From contig NZ_CP039371.1 of the NCBI RefSeq assembly GCF_005080685.1, positions 992,001 through 1,056,000 on the forward strand: a DNA stretch of 64,000 nucleotides. Direction: 5' to 3'. Under the pieces are notes generated by a model. The model ran no database searches, was not told the origin of the DNA, and saw only the letters and a list, made by a program, of their open reading frames with translations. The position numbers and the translations under genes are program-made. The stretch comes from Pseudomonas putida (GTDB lineage Bacteria > Pseudomonadota > Gammaproteobacteria > Pseudomonadales > Pseudomonadaceae). The first letter of the stretch is position 1. Every line of letters begins with the position of its first letter. Below are positions 33,660 to 42,073 of this stretch, piece after piece.

Positions 33660-35201
33660 ATGAGTTCGCTGTCCGCCCCCTCTGCCGCGATTGCCGCCGC
33701 CCCTGCGCCGGCCGCGCCCGCGCAGACGGCCTTCGGCGTGCGGGTGGTGGTCGGGTTGCTCGGGGTGTTGTTGGCCGTGCTGTGCGCCGGCCTCAACGAA
33801 GCGGTGACCAAGATCTCCCTGGCCGACATCCGCGGCGCCATGGGCATCGGTGCCGACGAAGGCGCGTGGCTGCTGGCGGTGTACAGCGCGGCTTCGGTGT
33901 CGGCCATGGCCTTTTCGCCCTGGCTCGCCACGACATTTTCCCTGCGCCGCTTCAGCATGACCGCGATCGGCCTGTTCGCCGTGCTCGGCCTGCTCCAGCC
34001 CTTTGCCCCCAACCTGCACAGCCTGATGCTGCTACGCATCGCCCAGGGCCTGGCCTCCGGGGCTCTGCCGCCGATGCTGATGAGCGTGGCGCTGCGCTTC
34101 CTGCCGCCGGGCATCAAGGTCTATGGCCTGGCCGGCTATGCCCTGACCGCTACCTTCGGCCCCAACCTGGGTACGCCCCTGGCCGGGCTGTGGACCGAAT
34201 ATGTCGGCTGGCAGTGGGCGTTCTGGCAGATCATCCTGCCGGCCGGACTGGCGATGTTCTGCGTCGGCTGGGGCCTGCCCCAGGACCCGCTGCGCCTGGA
34301 GCGCTTCAAGCAGTTTGACTGGCGCGGCGTGCTGCTCGGTCTGCCGGCCATCACCTGCATCGTGCTCGGTCTGTCGCTGGGCGACCGCTGGGGTTGGTTC
34401 GATTCGCCTCTGATCAGCTGGTTGCTGGGCGGCGGCGTGCTGCTGCTGGCGTTGTTCATGTACAACGAGTGGTCCGAGCCGTTGCCGTTCTTCCAGTTGC
34501 GCATGCTGTCGCGGCGCAACCTGAGTTTCGCCCTGGTGACCCTGGCCGGTGTACTGATCGTGCTTTCCGGCGTGGGCAGCATCCCATCGGCGTACCTCGC
34601 GCAAATCCAGGGCTACCGTCCGGCGCAGACCAGCCCGTTGATGATGCTGGTGGCCATGCCGCAGTTGATCGCCCTGCCGTTGACCGCGGCGCTGTGCAAC
34701 ATCCGCGCGGTGGACTGCCGCTGGGTGCTGGCCGCAGGCCTGGCGATGCTGGCGGTCAGTTGCGTGGGCAGCAGCCTGCTGACCTCCGAATGGATCCGTG
34801 GCGACTTCTACCCGTTCTACCTGCTGCAGGTGTTCGGCCAGCCAATGGCGGTGCTGCCGCTGCTGATGCTGTCCACCAACGGCATGACCCCGCAGGAAGG
34901 CCCATTCGCCTCCAGTTGGTTCAACACCGTGAAGGGCCTGTCGGCAGTCATCGCCGGCGGCCTGATCGATGCCCTCGGCACCCTGCGCCGGCACTTTCAT
35001 TCCAACCACCTGGTGGACAGCCTGGGCAACGCGCCGTTGATCGACGACAGCGCCGCGGGCCTGGCCAAGCGCATCCACGACCAGGCGCTGGTGCTGACCT
35101 CGGCCGACCTCTACCTGGTCATGGCCGGCATCGCCGTGGCGCTGATCTGCCTGATTCCTTTCGTGCCTACCCGGGTCTATCCGCCGCGTGCGGTGGCCTG
35201 A
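33660..35201 (+). CDS. EmrB/QacA-type MFS exporter (DHA2)
   Basis: A 513-residue, 14-helix major facilitator of the DHA2 drug:H+ antiporter group. The N-terminus is Ala/Pro-rich and cytoplasmic (about 1-25). TM1 has GLNEAVTKISLADIRGAMGI, the motif C-like region is GYALTATFGPNLGTPLAGLW (about 158-177), and a wide helix set follows. In place of the usual acidic residue motif D1 it has LNEAVTKIS. With the downstream HlyD protein and outer-membrane factor it forms an EmrAB-TolC-like tripartite pump. Substrate unknown. Confidence 0.88.
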   Translation: MSSLSAPSAAIAAAPAPAAPAQTAFGVRVVVGLLGVLLAVLCAGLNEAVTKISLADIRGAMGIGADEGAWLLAVYSAASVSAMAFSPWLATTFSLRRFSMTAIGLFAVLGLLQPFAPNLHSLMLLRIAQGLASGALPPMLMSVALRFLPPGIKVYGLAGYALTATFGPNLGTPLAGLWTEYVGWQWAFWQIILPAGLAMFCVGWGLPQDPLRLERFKQFDWRGVLLGLPAITCIVLGLSLGDRWGWFDSPLISWLLGGGVLLLALFMYNEWSEPLPFFQLRMLSRRNLSFALVTLAGVLIVLSGVGSIPSAYLAQIQGYRPAQTSPLMMLVAMPQLIALPLTAALCNIRAVDCRWVLAAGLAMLAVSCVGSSLLTSEWIRGDFYPFYLLQVFGQPMAVLPLLMLSTNGMTPQEGPFASSWFNTVKGLSAVIAGGLIDALGTLRRHFHSNHLVDSLGNAPLIDDSAAGLAKRIHDQALVLTSADLYLVMAGIAVALICLIPFVPTRVYPPRAVA

Positions 35202-35229
35202 CCCCTGGATGAATTCGAGACCGCTGAAA

Positions 35230-36291
35230 ATGACCAACAACCGCAAGACAATCGTGATCGGCTCGGTGATCGCCGTGGCCGTGCTGGCGGGCCTGATCGG
35301 CCCCTGGATGCTCGGCAGCGACCGGCGCCAGAGCACCAACGACGCCTACGTGATCGCCGACTACACGGTGGTCGCGCCCAAGGTCTCCGGCTTCATCAAG
35401 GAAGTGCTGGTCGAAGACAACCAGCAAGTGCGCGCCGGCCAGTTGCTGGCGACGATCGACGCCCGTGATTACCAGGCTGCGCTCGACGCTGCCCAGGCCC
35501 AGTTGCTGGTGGCCCAGGCGCAGAGCGCCGATGCCCGCGCCACGCTCGACCGCCAGGGCTCGCTGATCGCCCAGGCCGAGGCGGCGGTGAAAGCGGCCCA
35601 AGCCGAGGCGGCCTTCGCCGACCATGAGGTCAACCGCTACAGCCGCCTGGCCGAGCAGGGCGCCGGCACCGTGCAGAACGCCCAGCAGGCACGCAGCCGC
35701 GTCGACCAGGCGCGGGCGCGCCTGGCCAATGCCCAGGCGGCGCTGGTGGCCACCCGCAAGCAGGTGGATATTCTCAGCGCCCAGGTCGCCAGTGCCGATG
35801 GCCAGCTCAAGCGGGCCGAGGCGGGCCTTGAGAAAGCCCAGCTGGATCTCTCCTATACCCGCATCACCGCGCCGGTGGACGGTATGGTCGGCGAGCGGGC
35901 GGTACGTGTCGGTGCGTTCGTCAATCCAGGTGCGCGACTGCTTTCGGTGGTGCCGTTGCAGCACGCTTACGTGGTCGGCAACTTCCAGGAAACCCAGCTG
36001 ACCCATGTGCAGCCTGGCCAACCCGTGAGCATCAGTGTCGATACCTTTGCCGGCGAGACCCTGCACGGGCATGTCGAAAGCATCGCCCCGGCTACCGGCG
36101 TGACCTTCGCTGCAGTCAAGCCAGACAACGCCACCGGCAACTTCACCAAGGTGGTGCAGCGCATTCCGGTGAAGATCGTCTTCGATGATGGTCAGCCTTT
36201 GCTCGAGCGCCTGCGCGTGGGGATGTCGGTGGAAGCCACCATCGACACCCACGGCGACAACCTCAAGGGCGAGGAGGTCAGTGCACGATGA
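35230..36291 (+). CDS. EmrA/HlyD-type membrane-fusion protein
   Basis: A 353-residue periplasmic adaptor with an N-terminal membrane helix (about 8-30). The lipoyl halves are VVAPKVSGFIKEVLVEDNQQ and TRITAPVDGMVGERAVRVGA, separated by a long Ala/Gln-rich coiled coil (about 85-205) as in EmrA. ATG 35230 (MTNNRKTIVIGS) gives the standard EmrA start; ATG 35209 seven codons earlier is an alternative. The stop overlaps the start of the outer-membrane factor (ATGA). Confidence 0.89.
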   Translation: MTNNRKTIVIGSVIAVAVLAGLIGPWMLGSDRRQSTNDAYVIADYTVVAPKVSGFIKEVLVEDNQQVRAGQLLATIDARDYQAALDAAQAQLLVAQAQSADARATLDRQGSLIAQAEAAVKAAQAEAAFADHEVNRYSRLAEQGAGTVQNAQQARSRVDQARARLANAQAALVATRKQVDILSAQVASADGQLKRAEAGLEKAQLDLSYTRITAPVDGMVGERAVRVGAFVNPGARLLSVVPLQHAYVVGNFQETQLTHVQPGQPVSISVDTFAGETLHGHVESIAPATGVTFAAVKPDNATGNFTKVVQRIPVKIVFDDGQPLLERLRVGMSVEATIDTHGDNLKGEEVSAR

Positions 36292-37736
36292 AACCCGCCT
36301 TGCGCCTGAGCCCGGTGCTGCTGGCCGTCCTGCTCGCCGGCTGCACCCTTGGCCCCGATTTCCAGCGCCCCGACAGCCAGGCGCCGCAACGATGGTTGCC
36401 CTTGCAGGGCGAGGCAGCGGCGAGCCAGCCGCAGGCCGAGCCCCTTGAACTGCGCTGGTGGGACAGCTTCCACGATGCGCGCCTGAGCGCGTTGATCCAG
36501 CGGGTCGCCGAGCGCAACCTGGACCTGCAGATGGCCAGTGCGCGCTTGCTGCAAAGCCGCGCCTTGCGCAGTACCGTGGCCTCCGAGCAGACGCCGTCGG
36601 TGGATGCCAACGTCGGCTACAGCCGGGCGCGCAATAGTGCCGAAGGCCTGAGCGACCCTTCCGGAAATGCCGGCAAGTCGGCCTTCAACCTGTGGCAGGG
36701 CGATCTGGTCGCCGGTTGGGAGCTCGACCTCTGGGGCCGTGTGCGGCGTCAGGTCGAAGCGGCCGATGCCAGCGTCGAGGTGGCGGAAAACGACCGCCGT
36801 GGCGTGCTCCTGGCACTGCTCTCGGAAACCGCCGGCAACTACATCCAGTTGCGTGCGGTACAGCACACCCTGGAGGTCACCCAAGACAACCTCAAGGTCG
36901 CCCAGCACAGCCTGAAGCTGTCCGAAGACCGCCAGGCCGAGGGGGTCGCCACCCGCCTGGACGTTGCCCAGGCCAGTGCCCAGGTCGCCTCCATCGAGTC
37001 GCGTTTGCCGACCCTGGAAGCCCGGCGCGATGACCTGATCAATGCCCTCAGCCTGCTCGCCGCCGAGCCGCCGCGCAGCCTCCAGGCCGAGTTGCTGGAA
37101 GGCGGCGAGGTGCCGACGCCACAGCAGACCTTCGCCATCGGCCTGCCCTCGGAGCTTGCCGAGCGGCGCCCCGACATCCGCCAGGCCGAAGCGCGGCTGC
37201 ATGCCGCCACGGCCAGCATCGGCGTGGCCAAGGCTGACTTCTACCCGAGCATTCGGCTGTCTGGCAGTGTCGGTTTCCAGGCTATGCAGCTGGCGGATTT
37301 CGGTGCCTGGGATTCGCGCCGCTTCGCCTTCGGCCCACAGCTGTCGTTGCCGATCTTCGAGGGTGGCCGGCTCAAGGGCACCCTGCAACTGCGCGAGGCG
37401 CAGCAGCAGGAAGCGGCGTTGAACTACCGCAAGGTGGTGCTCGGCGCCTGGCATGAGATCGACGACGTGCTGCGCTTGTACAACGCCAGCCAGCTGCGCC
37501 GCGACCATCTGGCCGAGGCCGTGCGACAGAACCGCATTGCCCTGGAGACCGCCCAGCGCCAGTACGTCGAAGGGGCCGTGGACTTTCTCAACGTGCTGAG
37601 CGTGCAGGGCGCATTGCTGGCCAGCGAAGAGCAGTGGATCGACAGCTCGGCGGCGGTCTCGCAGGCGCTGGTGGGCCTTTACAAGGCACTCGGTGGCGGC
37701 TGGCAGGCGTTCGACGAGCAGCCTGCCAAGGCCTGA
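36288..37736 (+). CDS. NodT-type outer-membrane efflux lipoprotein
   Basis: A 482-residue outer-membrane factor with a lipoprotein signal; the lipobox LLAGC puts the acylated Cys near residue 19. Family motifs include LRWWDSFHDARLSALIQRVA and GWELDLWGRVRRQVEA (about 143-158), and the second repeat has ERRPDIRQAEARLHAATASI. It completes the EmrB-EmrA-OMF pump and starts 4 bp inside the EmrA gene. It differs from the other outer-membrane factor at 26939, so each pump has its own exit duct. Confidence 0.9.
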   Translation: MKPALRLSPVLLAVLLAGCTLGPDFQRPDSQAPQRWLPLQGEAAASQPQAEPLELRWWDSFHDARLSALIQRVAERNLDLQMASARLLQSRALRSTVASEQTPSVDANVGYSRARNSAEGLSDPSGNAGKSAFNLWQGDLVAGWELDLWGRVRRQVEAADASVEVAENDRRGVLLALLSETAGNYIQLRAVQHTLEVTQDNLKVAQHSLKLSEDRQAEGVATRLDVAQASAQVASIESRLPTLEARRDDLINALSLLAAEPPRSLQAELLEGGEVPTPQQTFAIGLPSELAERRPDIRQAEARLHAATASIGVAKADFYPSIRLSGSVGFQAMQLADFGAWDSRRFAFGPQLSLPIFEGGRLKGTLQLREAQQQEAALNYRKVVLGAWHEIDDVLRLYNASQLRRDHLAEAVRQNRIALETAQRQYVEGAVDFLNVLSVQGALLASEEQWIDSSAAVSQALVGLYKALGGGWQAFDEQPAKA

Positions 37737-37749
37737 TCGAGGACTCGCG

Positions 37750-38211
37750 ATGCATCTGGCCTTGAACGGCAAGCGCGCCGTGGTGTGTGGTGCTACCTCG
37801 AGCGTGGGGTTGGCGATCGCCATTGGCCTGGCTGGCGCGGGCGTCGAGGTGGTGCTCAATGGCCGCAGTCAGGCAGCTGTCGATGCCGCGCTGAGGGCGG
37901 TACGCGAGCAGTTGCCGAAGGCGCGGATCATCGGCATCGCGCTGGATCTGGTCACTGAGGGAGGCGCACGGGCACTGATCGAGCGCGTGCCGCACACCGA
38001 CATCCTGGTCGATACCCTCGGCGTTGGCGACGCGTTGTGGCGCCATTACGCCGTGGGCATGGCCGCACGCTGTTGGGGGCAGGTGATCCTGCCGGCCGAC
38101 AGCGCGCTGCCGGCCTTGGCCGAGGTGGCGGTGCATGGGGTGCCGATGGGCTCACCTGCAGAGGTGGCGGCGCGGGTGGTGTTGCTGGCCTCCTGTGCAC
38201 AGCCCGGCTAA
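37750..38211 (+). CDS. Shortened SDR-like protein lacking the active site
   Basis: A 153-residue protein with an SDR start: MHLALNGKRAVVCGATSSVG, then GLAIAIGLAGAGVEVVLNGR. It keeps a partial NADP-binding GxxxSxG-like loop (GATSSVG) but NNxG is changed to DTLG. The Ser-Tyr-Lys catalytic set is absent, and about 100 residues of a normal 250-residue SDR are missing. The end (PAEVAARVVLLAS) matches a normal SDR C-terminal part. It starts 13 bp after the efflux outer-membrane gene, so it may be co-transcribed. It is probably a decayed oxidoreductase with in-frame internal deletions, although a non-catalytic role is possible. Confidence 0.6.
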   Translation: MHLALNGKRAVVCGATSSVGLAIAIGLAGAGVEVVLNGRSQAAVDAALRAVREQLPKARIIGIALDLVTEGGARALIERVPHTDILVDTLGVGDALWRHYAVGMAARCWGQVILPADSALPALAEVAVHGVPMGSPAEVAARVVLLASCAQPG

Positions 38212-38230
38212 AGGGTTGTGCCTTGCAGCG

Positions 38231-38335
38231 ATTGGGGCCGCTTTGCGGCCCTTCGCGGGCAAGCCCGCTCCCACAGGTTCCCCCTTGGGATTTGAGAACT
38301 ATGCAGTAGCGGTAGGGTCGCAAAGCGACCCCAAT
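38231..38335. repeat. REP unit inside a larger imperfect palindrome
   Basis: attggggccgctttgcggcc (from 38231) pairs with gggtcgcaaagcgaccccaa (from 38315) at 19 of 21 positions. A single REP unit (about 38250-38276) lies between the arms. It sits between convergent gene ends and may fold as one long hairpin. Confidence 0.75.
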
Positions 38336-38357
38336 CTCCTGGATGAAGAACATCGGT

Positions 38358-39182
38358 CTAGAGCGGGCGCGTGAGCCCAAAGCGCTTGCGCAATACGGCG
38401 TCGAGCACGCGCTGTGGCAGAAGGCGCGCCAGCAGAGGCAACGCTGTGCTGCCATTGCCCAGACGCACCAACGCCGGAGCCGGGCGCTTGCGCGTAGCCG
38501 CCAGCACGCCCTTGGCGAATACCGCCGTGGCGGTCGGTTTGTCCTGCGAAGCCCGGGCCCGTGCCTCGACATGCTCGCGCAATGGCCACCACGGCGAGTC
38601 GGCCGCCAGTACCTGTGCCGCCTCGCGTTGGGCATTGCTGGCGAAATGCGAGGCGATCGCGCCGGGCTGCACCTCCATCACTCGCACCCCGAACGGCGCC
38701 AACTCCAGGCGCAGGGCATCGCTCAGGGCGTGCACGGCGGCTTTGGACGCGCAGTAGGCGCCGGCGAAGGGTGTCACCAGCACACCCGACACGCTGCCGA
38801 TGTTCACCACCAGGCCCCGGGCGCGGCGCAGCAGGGGGAACAGGGCGCGGGTCACGCCGACCACGGCGAACACGTTGGTCTCGAATTGCTGGCGCATGGC
38901 GTCCACGCCACCGTCGAGCAAGGGGCCCATGGCGCCGTAGCCGGCATTGTTGATCAGCATGTCGAGGCGGCCATGTTGCGCTTCGAGCGCCTCGGCCAGG
39001 CGGGCCAGGGCCTCGCTGTCGTTGACGTCCAGTTGGCGGGCGGTGAAGCCGGCGGTGGCGAGTCTTTCGACGTCTTCGGCCTTGCGGGCGGTGGCCCAGA
39101 CGTCATGGCCGGCATCGCGGAAGGCGTCGGCCAGGGCGCGGCCGATGCCGCTGGAACAACCGGTGATGAGGACGGTGGGCAT
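38358..39182 (-). CDS. Short-chain dehydrogenase/reductase
   Basis: A complete 274-residue classical SDR. It starts MPTVLITGCSSGIGRALADA with the TGxxxGIG cofactor loop (about 7-14), then LINNAGYG (about 73-80), catalytic Ser near VNIGSVSG and YCASK (about 149-153). An extended C-terminus (about 230-274) is rich in Arg/Leu and may contact membrane. Acidic Asp is not evident after beta2 (ATARKAED), suggesting NADP(H). Substrate unknown. ATG 39182 was chosen because the upstream frame is REP sequence. Confidence 0.88.
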   Translation of the reverse strand: MPTVLITGCSSGIGRALADAFRDAGHDVWATARKAEDVERLATAGFTARQLDVNDSEALARLAEALEAQHGRLDMLINNAGYGAMGPLLDGGVDAMRQQFETNVFAVVGVTRALFPLLRRARGLVVNIGSVSGVLVTPFAGAYCASKAAVHALSDALRLELAPFGVRVMEVQPGAIASHFASNAQREAAQVLAADSPWWPLREHVEARARASQDKPTATAVFAKGVLAATRKRPAPALVRLGNGSTALPLLARLLPQRVLDAVLRKRFGLTRPL

Positions 39183-39218
39183 GGAAGCGGGCCTGTGGTT
39201 TGGGGCTGTTGTGTTTCT

Positions 39219-39296
39219 GTGCCGGCCCTTTCGCGGGGCAAGCCCGCTCCCACAAGGTACCTGTGGGAGCGGGCTTGCCCGCGAAGAGGCCGGCAC
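39219..39296. repeat. Inverted REP pair
   Basis: gtgccggccctttcgcgggg begins one unit and the complementary unit ends gcccgcgaagaggccggcac. The two cores are only about 10 nt apart, giving a compact hairpin between two minus-strand genes. Confidence 0.9.
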
Positions 39297-39310
39297 AGAC
39301 ACTAGGAAAT

Positions 39311-39775
39311 CTAGTTGGCAAACGTACCTTGCAGCCGTTCAGCACGGAACTCAAGGGTCTGCGGCCGGTACCCGGACCGCAGCGGCGGCAGCGGCAGGCA
39401 GTCCTTCCACTCGGCTCCAGGTTGCAGTTCGCCTGGCCCCCGATAGCGCGGCGCGTTATAGGTGTTTTCCGCCAGGTTCACGCTGTCACCCGGCGCATAG
39501 GCAGCCACGCGCCAGCGCAATTCGGTGAGCGGCACCTTGTTGCCGTTTTTCATGTGCACCTGCAAGGCTCGATCGGCTGGGCACTGGTCGGGGGCATAGC
39601 TCAGGCGCAGGTCCAGGCGCGCCAGGCGCGAGGCTTCGCGGGTGTCTTGCCAGGCGACGAACAGGGCGACCAGGGCAAGGCCGCACACGGCCGCCAGGGA
39701 AATAGGCAGCGCCTTGGCCGGATAGCGCAACAGCAGTACCAGCCAGGTGAGGATGAGAAGGGCACCGATGATCAT
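39311..39775 (-). CDS. Hypothetical membrane-anchored protein, 154 aa
   Basis: A 154-residue protein with two hydrophobic helices at the N-terminus (about 2-18 and 23-42) and a soluble C-terminal domain of about 105 residues, probably periplasmic. That domain has beta-rich patches (ARLDLRLSYAPDQCPADRAL, TELRWRVAAYAPGDSV) and two Cys residues about 80 apart (SYAPDQC and EWKDC) that could form a disulfide. I do not recognise the family. ATG 39775 was chosen because it opens directly on the first membrane helix. Function unknown. Confidence 0.65.
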   Translation of the reverse strand: MIIGALLILTWLVLLLRYPAKALPISLAAVCGLALVALFVAWQDTREASRLARLDLRLSYAPDQCPADRALQVHMKNGNKVPLTELRWRVAAYAPGDSVNLAENTYNAPRYRGPGELQPGAEWKDCLPLPPLRSGYRPQTLEFRAERLQGTFAN

Positions 39776-39845
39776 GTGTGGGCGAATTCCATTCGGGTCT
39801 CGGATCATCTTGGAACGGCACGCCACAAGCTGCAAGCCACAAGCA

Positions 39846-39896
39846 AAAGCGGGACGGTGGTGAGCCCACCCCCGTAGGCCCACCACCGTCCCGCTT
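39846..39896 (-). terminator. Terminator at the end of the alginate operon
   Basis: A 17-bp stem aaagcgggacggtggtg/caccaccgtcccgcttt with a 17-nt loop, about 19 bp after the algA stop. Minus-strand transcripts meet TTTTGCTT after the stem. The near-symmetry could also stop plus-strand transcripts. Confidence 0.85.
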
Positions 39897-39914
39897 TCGT
39901 TGCTGCTTGAAGCT

Positions 39915-41369
39915 TTACTGCGCGATGGTCTTCACCGAAACGCCACGCTCCATCGGCGTCGAAGTACGCCCATAGACATCCTCGAAGCGCTCGATGTCAT
40001 CCTCGCCCAGGTAGCTGCCCGACTGCACTTCGATGATCTCCAGCGGGATCTTGCCTGGGTTGCGCAAGCGGTGGATCGAGGCGATCGGGATGTAGGTCGA
40101 CTGGTTTTCGGTGAGCAGGAACACGTTCTCGTCGCAGGTCACTTCGGCAGTGCCGGACACCACGATCCAGTGCTCGGCGCGGTGGTGGTGCATCTGCAGC
40201 GACAGGCTGGCACCGGGCTTGACGGTGATGTGCTTGACCTGGAAGCGGCCACCCATGTCCACCGAGTCGTACGAGCCCCACGGACGGTACACCTCGAGAT
40301 GGTTCTGGGTCTCGCTGCGGCCCTGTTCGTCGAGGGTCTTGACCATCTGCTTGACGCCCTGGACCTTGTCCTTGTGGGCGATCATCATCGCGTCCTTGGT
40401 CTCGACCACGACGATGTTCTCCAGGCCGATCACCGACACCAGCTTGCCGTTGCCGTGGATCATGCAGTTGCGGCTGTCCTGCACCACCACGTCGCCCTTG
40501 GTGACGTTGCCGTCGGCATCCTTGTCGTGCACGGCCCACAGCGACGACCAGCAGCCTACGTCGCTCCAGCCGGCCGACATCGGTACCACGCAGGCACGCT
40601 GGGTCTTTTCCATCACCGCGTAGTCGATGGAGTTGTCCGGGCAGCAGGCGAAGGTGGCTTCGTCGATGCTCAGCACGTCACCGTCCTCGGTGCTGCGCTC
40701 CAGGGCCAGCAGGCAGGTGTCGTAGATGTCCGCATCGTGCTTCTTCAGTTCTTCGAGGAAGCGGCTGGCACGGAACAGGAACATGCCGCTGTTCCAGAAG
40801 TAACCACCGGAGGCGACGAATTCGGCGGCGCGTTTTTCGTCGGGTTTTTCGACGAACTGCGCGACCCGCGCCACGCCTTCGGGGAGCAGGGCGTCCTGGC
40901 TCGAACGGATGTAGCCGTAGCCGGTTTCCGGTTTGGTCGCCGGCACGCCGAACAGCACCATCTCGCCGTTTTCGGCGGCCACGGTGGCCAGGGCGAGGGC
41001 ACGTTGCAGGGCTTTCTGATCATCGATCACATGGTCGGCGGGCAGCACCAGCATAAGCTCGTCGCGGCCTTCGTTGATCAGCTTCATGGCGGCCATCGCC
41101 ACTGCTGGCGCGGTGTTGCGGCCGAACGGCTCCATCATGATGCCCTGGGTTTCCAGCTTCAGGGCGCTCAGTTGCTCCTGGACGATGAACTTGTGGTCCT
41201 TGTTGCAGACCACCAGCGGTACGTCCATGCCCTCGAACCTCAGGCGCTCGATGGTTTGCTGGAACAGGGTGTGTTCGCCGGTCAATGCCAGGAACTGCTT
41301 GGGGAACTGCTTGCGCGACAGAGGCCACAGACGGGAACCGCTACCACCAGAAAGAATTACCGGGATCAT
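39915..41369 (-). CDS. algA: AlgA, phosphomannose isomerase/GDP-mannose pyrophosphorylase
   Basis: A 484-residue bifunctional enzyme that makes mannose-6-phosphate from fructose-6-phosphate and later GDP-mannose from mannose-1-phosphate, the first and third steps to alginate. The N-terminal pyrophosphorylase has GGSGSRLWPLSRKQFPKQFL (about 7-26) and FVEKP (about 172). The C-terminal isomerase cupin has the metal motif QMHHHRAEHW (about 392-401). It is last in the operon. Of two adjacent ATGs, 41369 gives the family start MIPVILSGG; 41372 adds one Met. A strong terminator follows. Confidence 0.96.
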   Translation of the reverse strand: MIPVILSGGSGSRLWPLSRKQFPKQFLALTGEHTLFQQTIERLRFEGMDVPLVVCNKDHKFIVQEQLSALKLETQGIMMEPFGRNTAPAVAMAAMKLINEGRDELMLVLPADHVIDDQKALQRALALATVAAENGEMVLFGVPATKPETGYGYIRSSQDALLPEGVARVAQFVEKPDEKRAAEFVASGGYFWNSGMFLFRASRFLEELKKHDADIYDTCLLALERSTEDGDVLSIDEATFACCPDNSIDYAVMEKTQRACVVPMSAGWSDVGCWSSLWAVHDKDADGNVTKGDVVVQDSRNCMIHGNGKLVSVIGLENIVVVETKDAMMIAHKDKVQGVKQMVKTLDEQGRSETQNHLEVYRPWGSYDSVDMGGRFQVKHITVKPGASLSLQMHHHRAEHWIVVSGTAEVTCDENVFLLTENQSTYIPIASIHRLRNPGKIPLEIIEVQSGSYLGEDDIERFEDVYGRTSTPMERGVSVKTIAQ

Positions 41370-41404
41370 CATGTTTCTCCAATAGTCGTTAAGAGGCAGG
41401 GGGA

Positions 41405-42052
41405 TCAGTTGCTAGCCACGGGGCGAGTTACCCACACCGGCGACAAGCTGTTGCCGGAACCGGTTACATACAGCACGGCTGCTTCGCCGCGCTCCAGAGC
41501 GACGGGTTTGACGTCGCCGACTTTCTTGTCTCCTGCGTACAGCGCCATGCTGACCTTGACCGGGTTGATTTCACGCTGGCCAGTACCTTTGGCCGCCACC
41601 GGCTTGACCACCTCGGTCTTGCCATCGGCGGTCTTCAGGGTCAGTTGCTGGTCGCTCAGGTTCTGCACGCGGACCAGGGCTTTTTGCTTGTTCTTGAAGG
41701 GCGCTTCTTCGATCAGCTGCGGGGCGCCACTGGCGGTGTTGACCAGGGTGTAGTACTTGTCCGCGGCCAGTTTGACCGGCACGTTCTTGCCCCCGACCTG
41801 GGCGGTGTAGTCACCGCCTGGGAGGAAGCTGAAGTCGCTGCTGGCCTGGGCGCCGACCTGCTTGATCTGGGTGTTGCCCACAGTGGCTGCGGTCGGCGCG
41901 CTGCTGGCGTTGTACAGGCGCACGAAGGTCGAGCCTTTCGGTGCGCTCGGGCCGTACAGGGCGGCGTCGGCGCCGGCAAAGGCCTGCATGGAAGCGAGAG
42001 ACAGGCCTGCCGCGAGGGTGAGGGCTTTGGCAATGGAAGTCTTGGTAGTCAT
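41405..42052 (-). CDS. algF: AlgF, alginate O-acetylation protein
   Basis: A 215-residue periplasmic protein required for O-acetylation of alginate together with AlgI, AlgJ and AlgX; it is thought to be an adaptor rather than a transferase. It has a signal peptide with likely cleavage after SMQAFA (about residue 26), and the mature chain starts GADAALYGPSAPKGSTFVR. The remainder is beta-rich. It lies 21 bp after algJ and 35 bp before algA. Length is as in P. aeruginosa. Confidence 0.95.
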   Translation of the reverse strand: MTTKTSIAKALTLAAGLSLASMQAFAGADAALYGPSAPKGSTFVRLYNASSAPTAATVGNTQIKQVGAQASSDFSFLPGGDYTAQVGGKNVPVKLAADKYYTLVNTASGAPQLIEEAPFKNKQKALVRVQNLSDQQLTLKTADGKTEVVKPVAAKGTGQREINPVKVSMALYAGDKKVGDVKPVALERGEAAVLYVTGSGNSLSPVWVTRPVASN

Positions 42053-42073
42053 GTGCGTGTTCCTCTCTATCGA

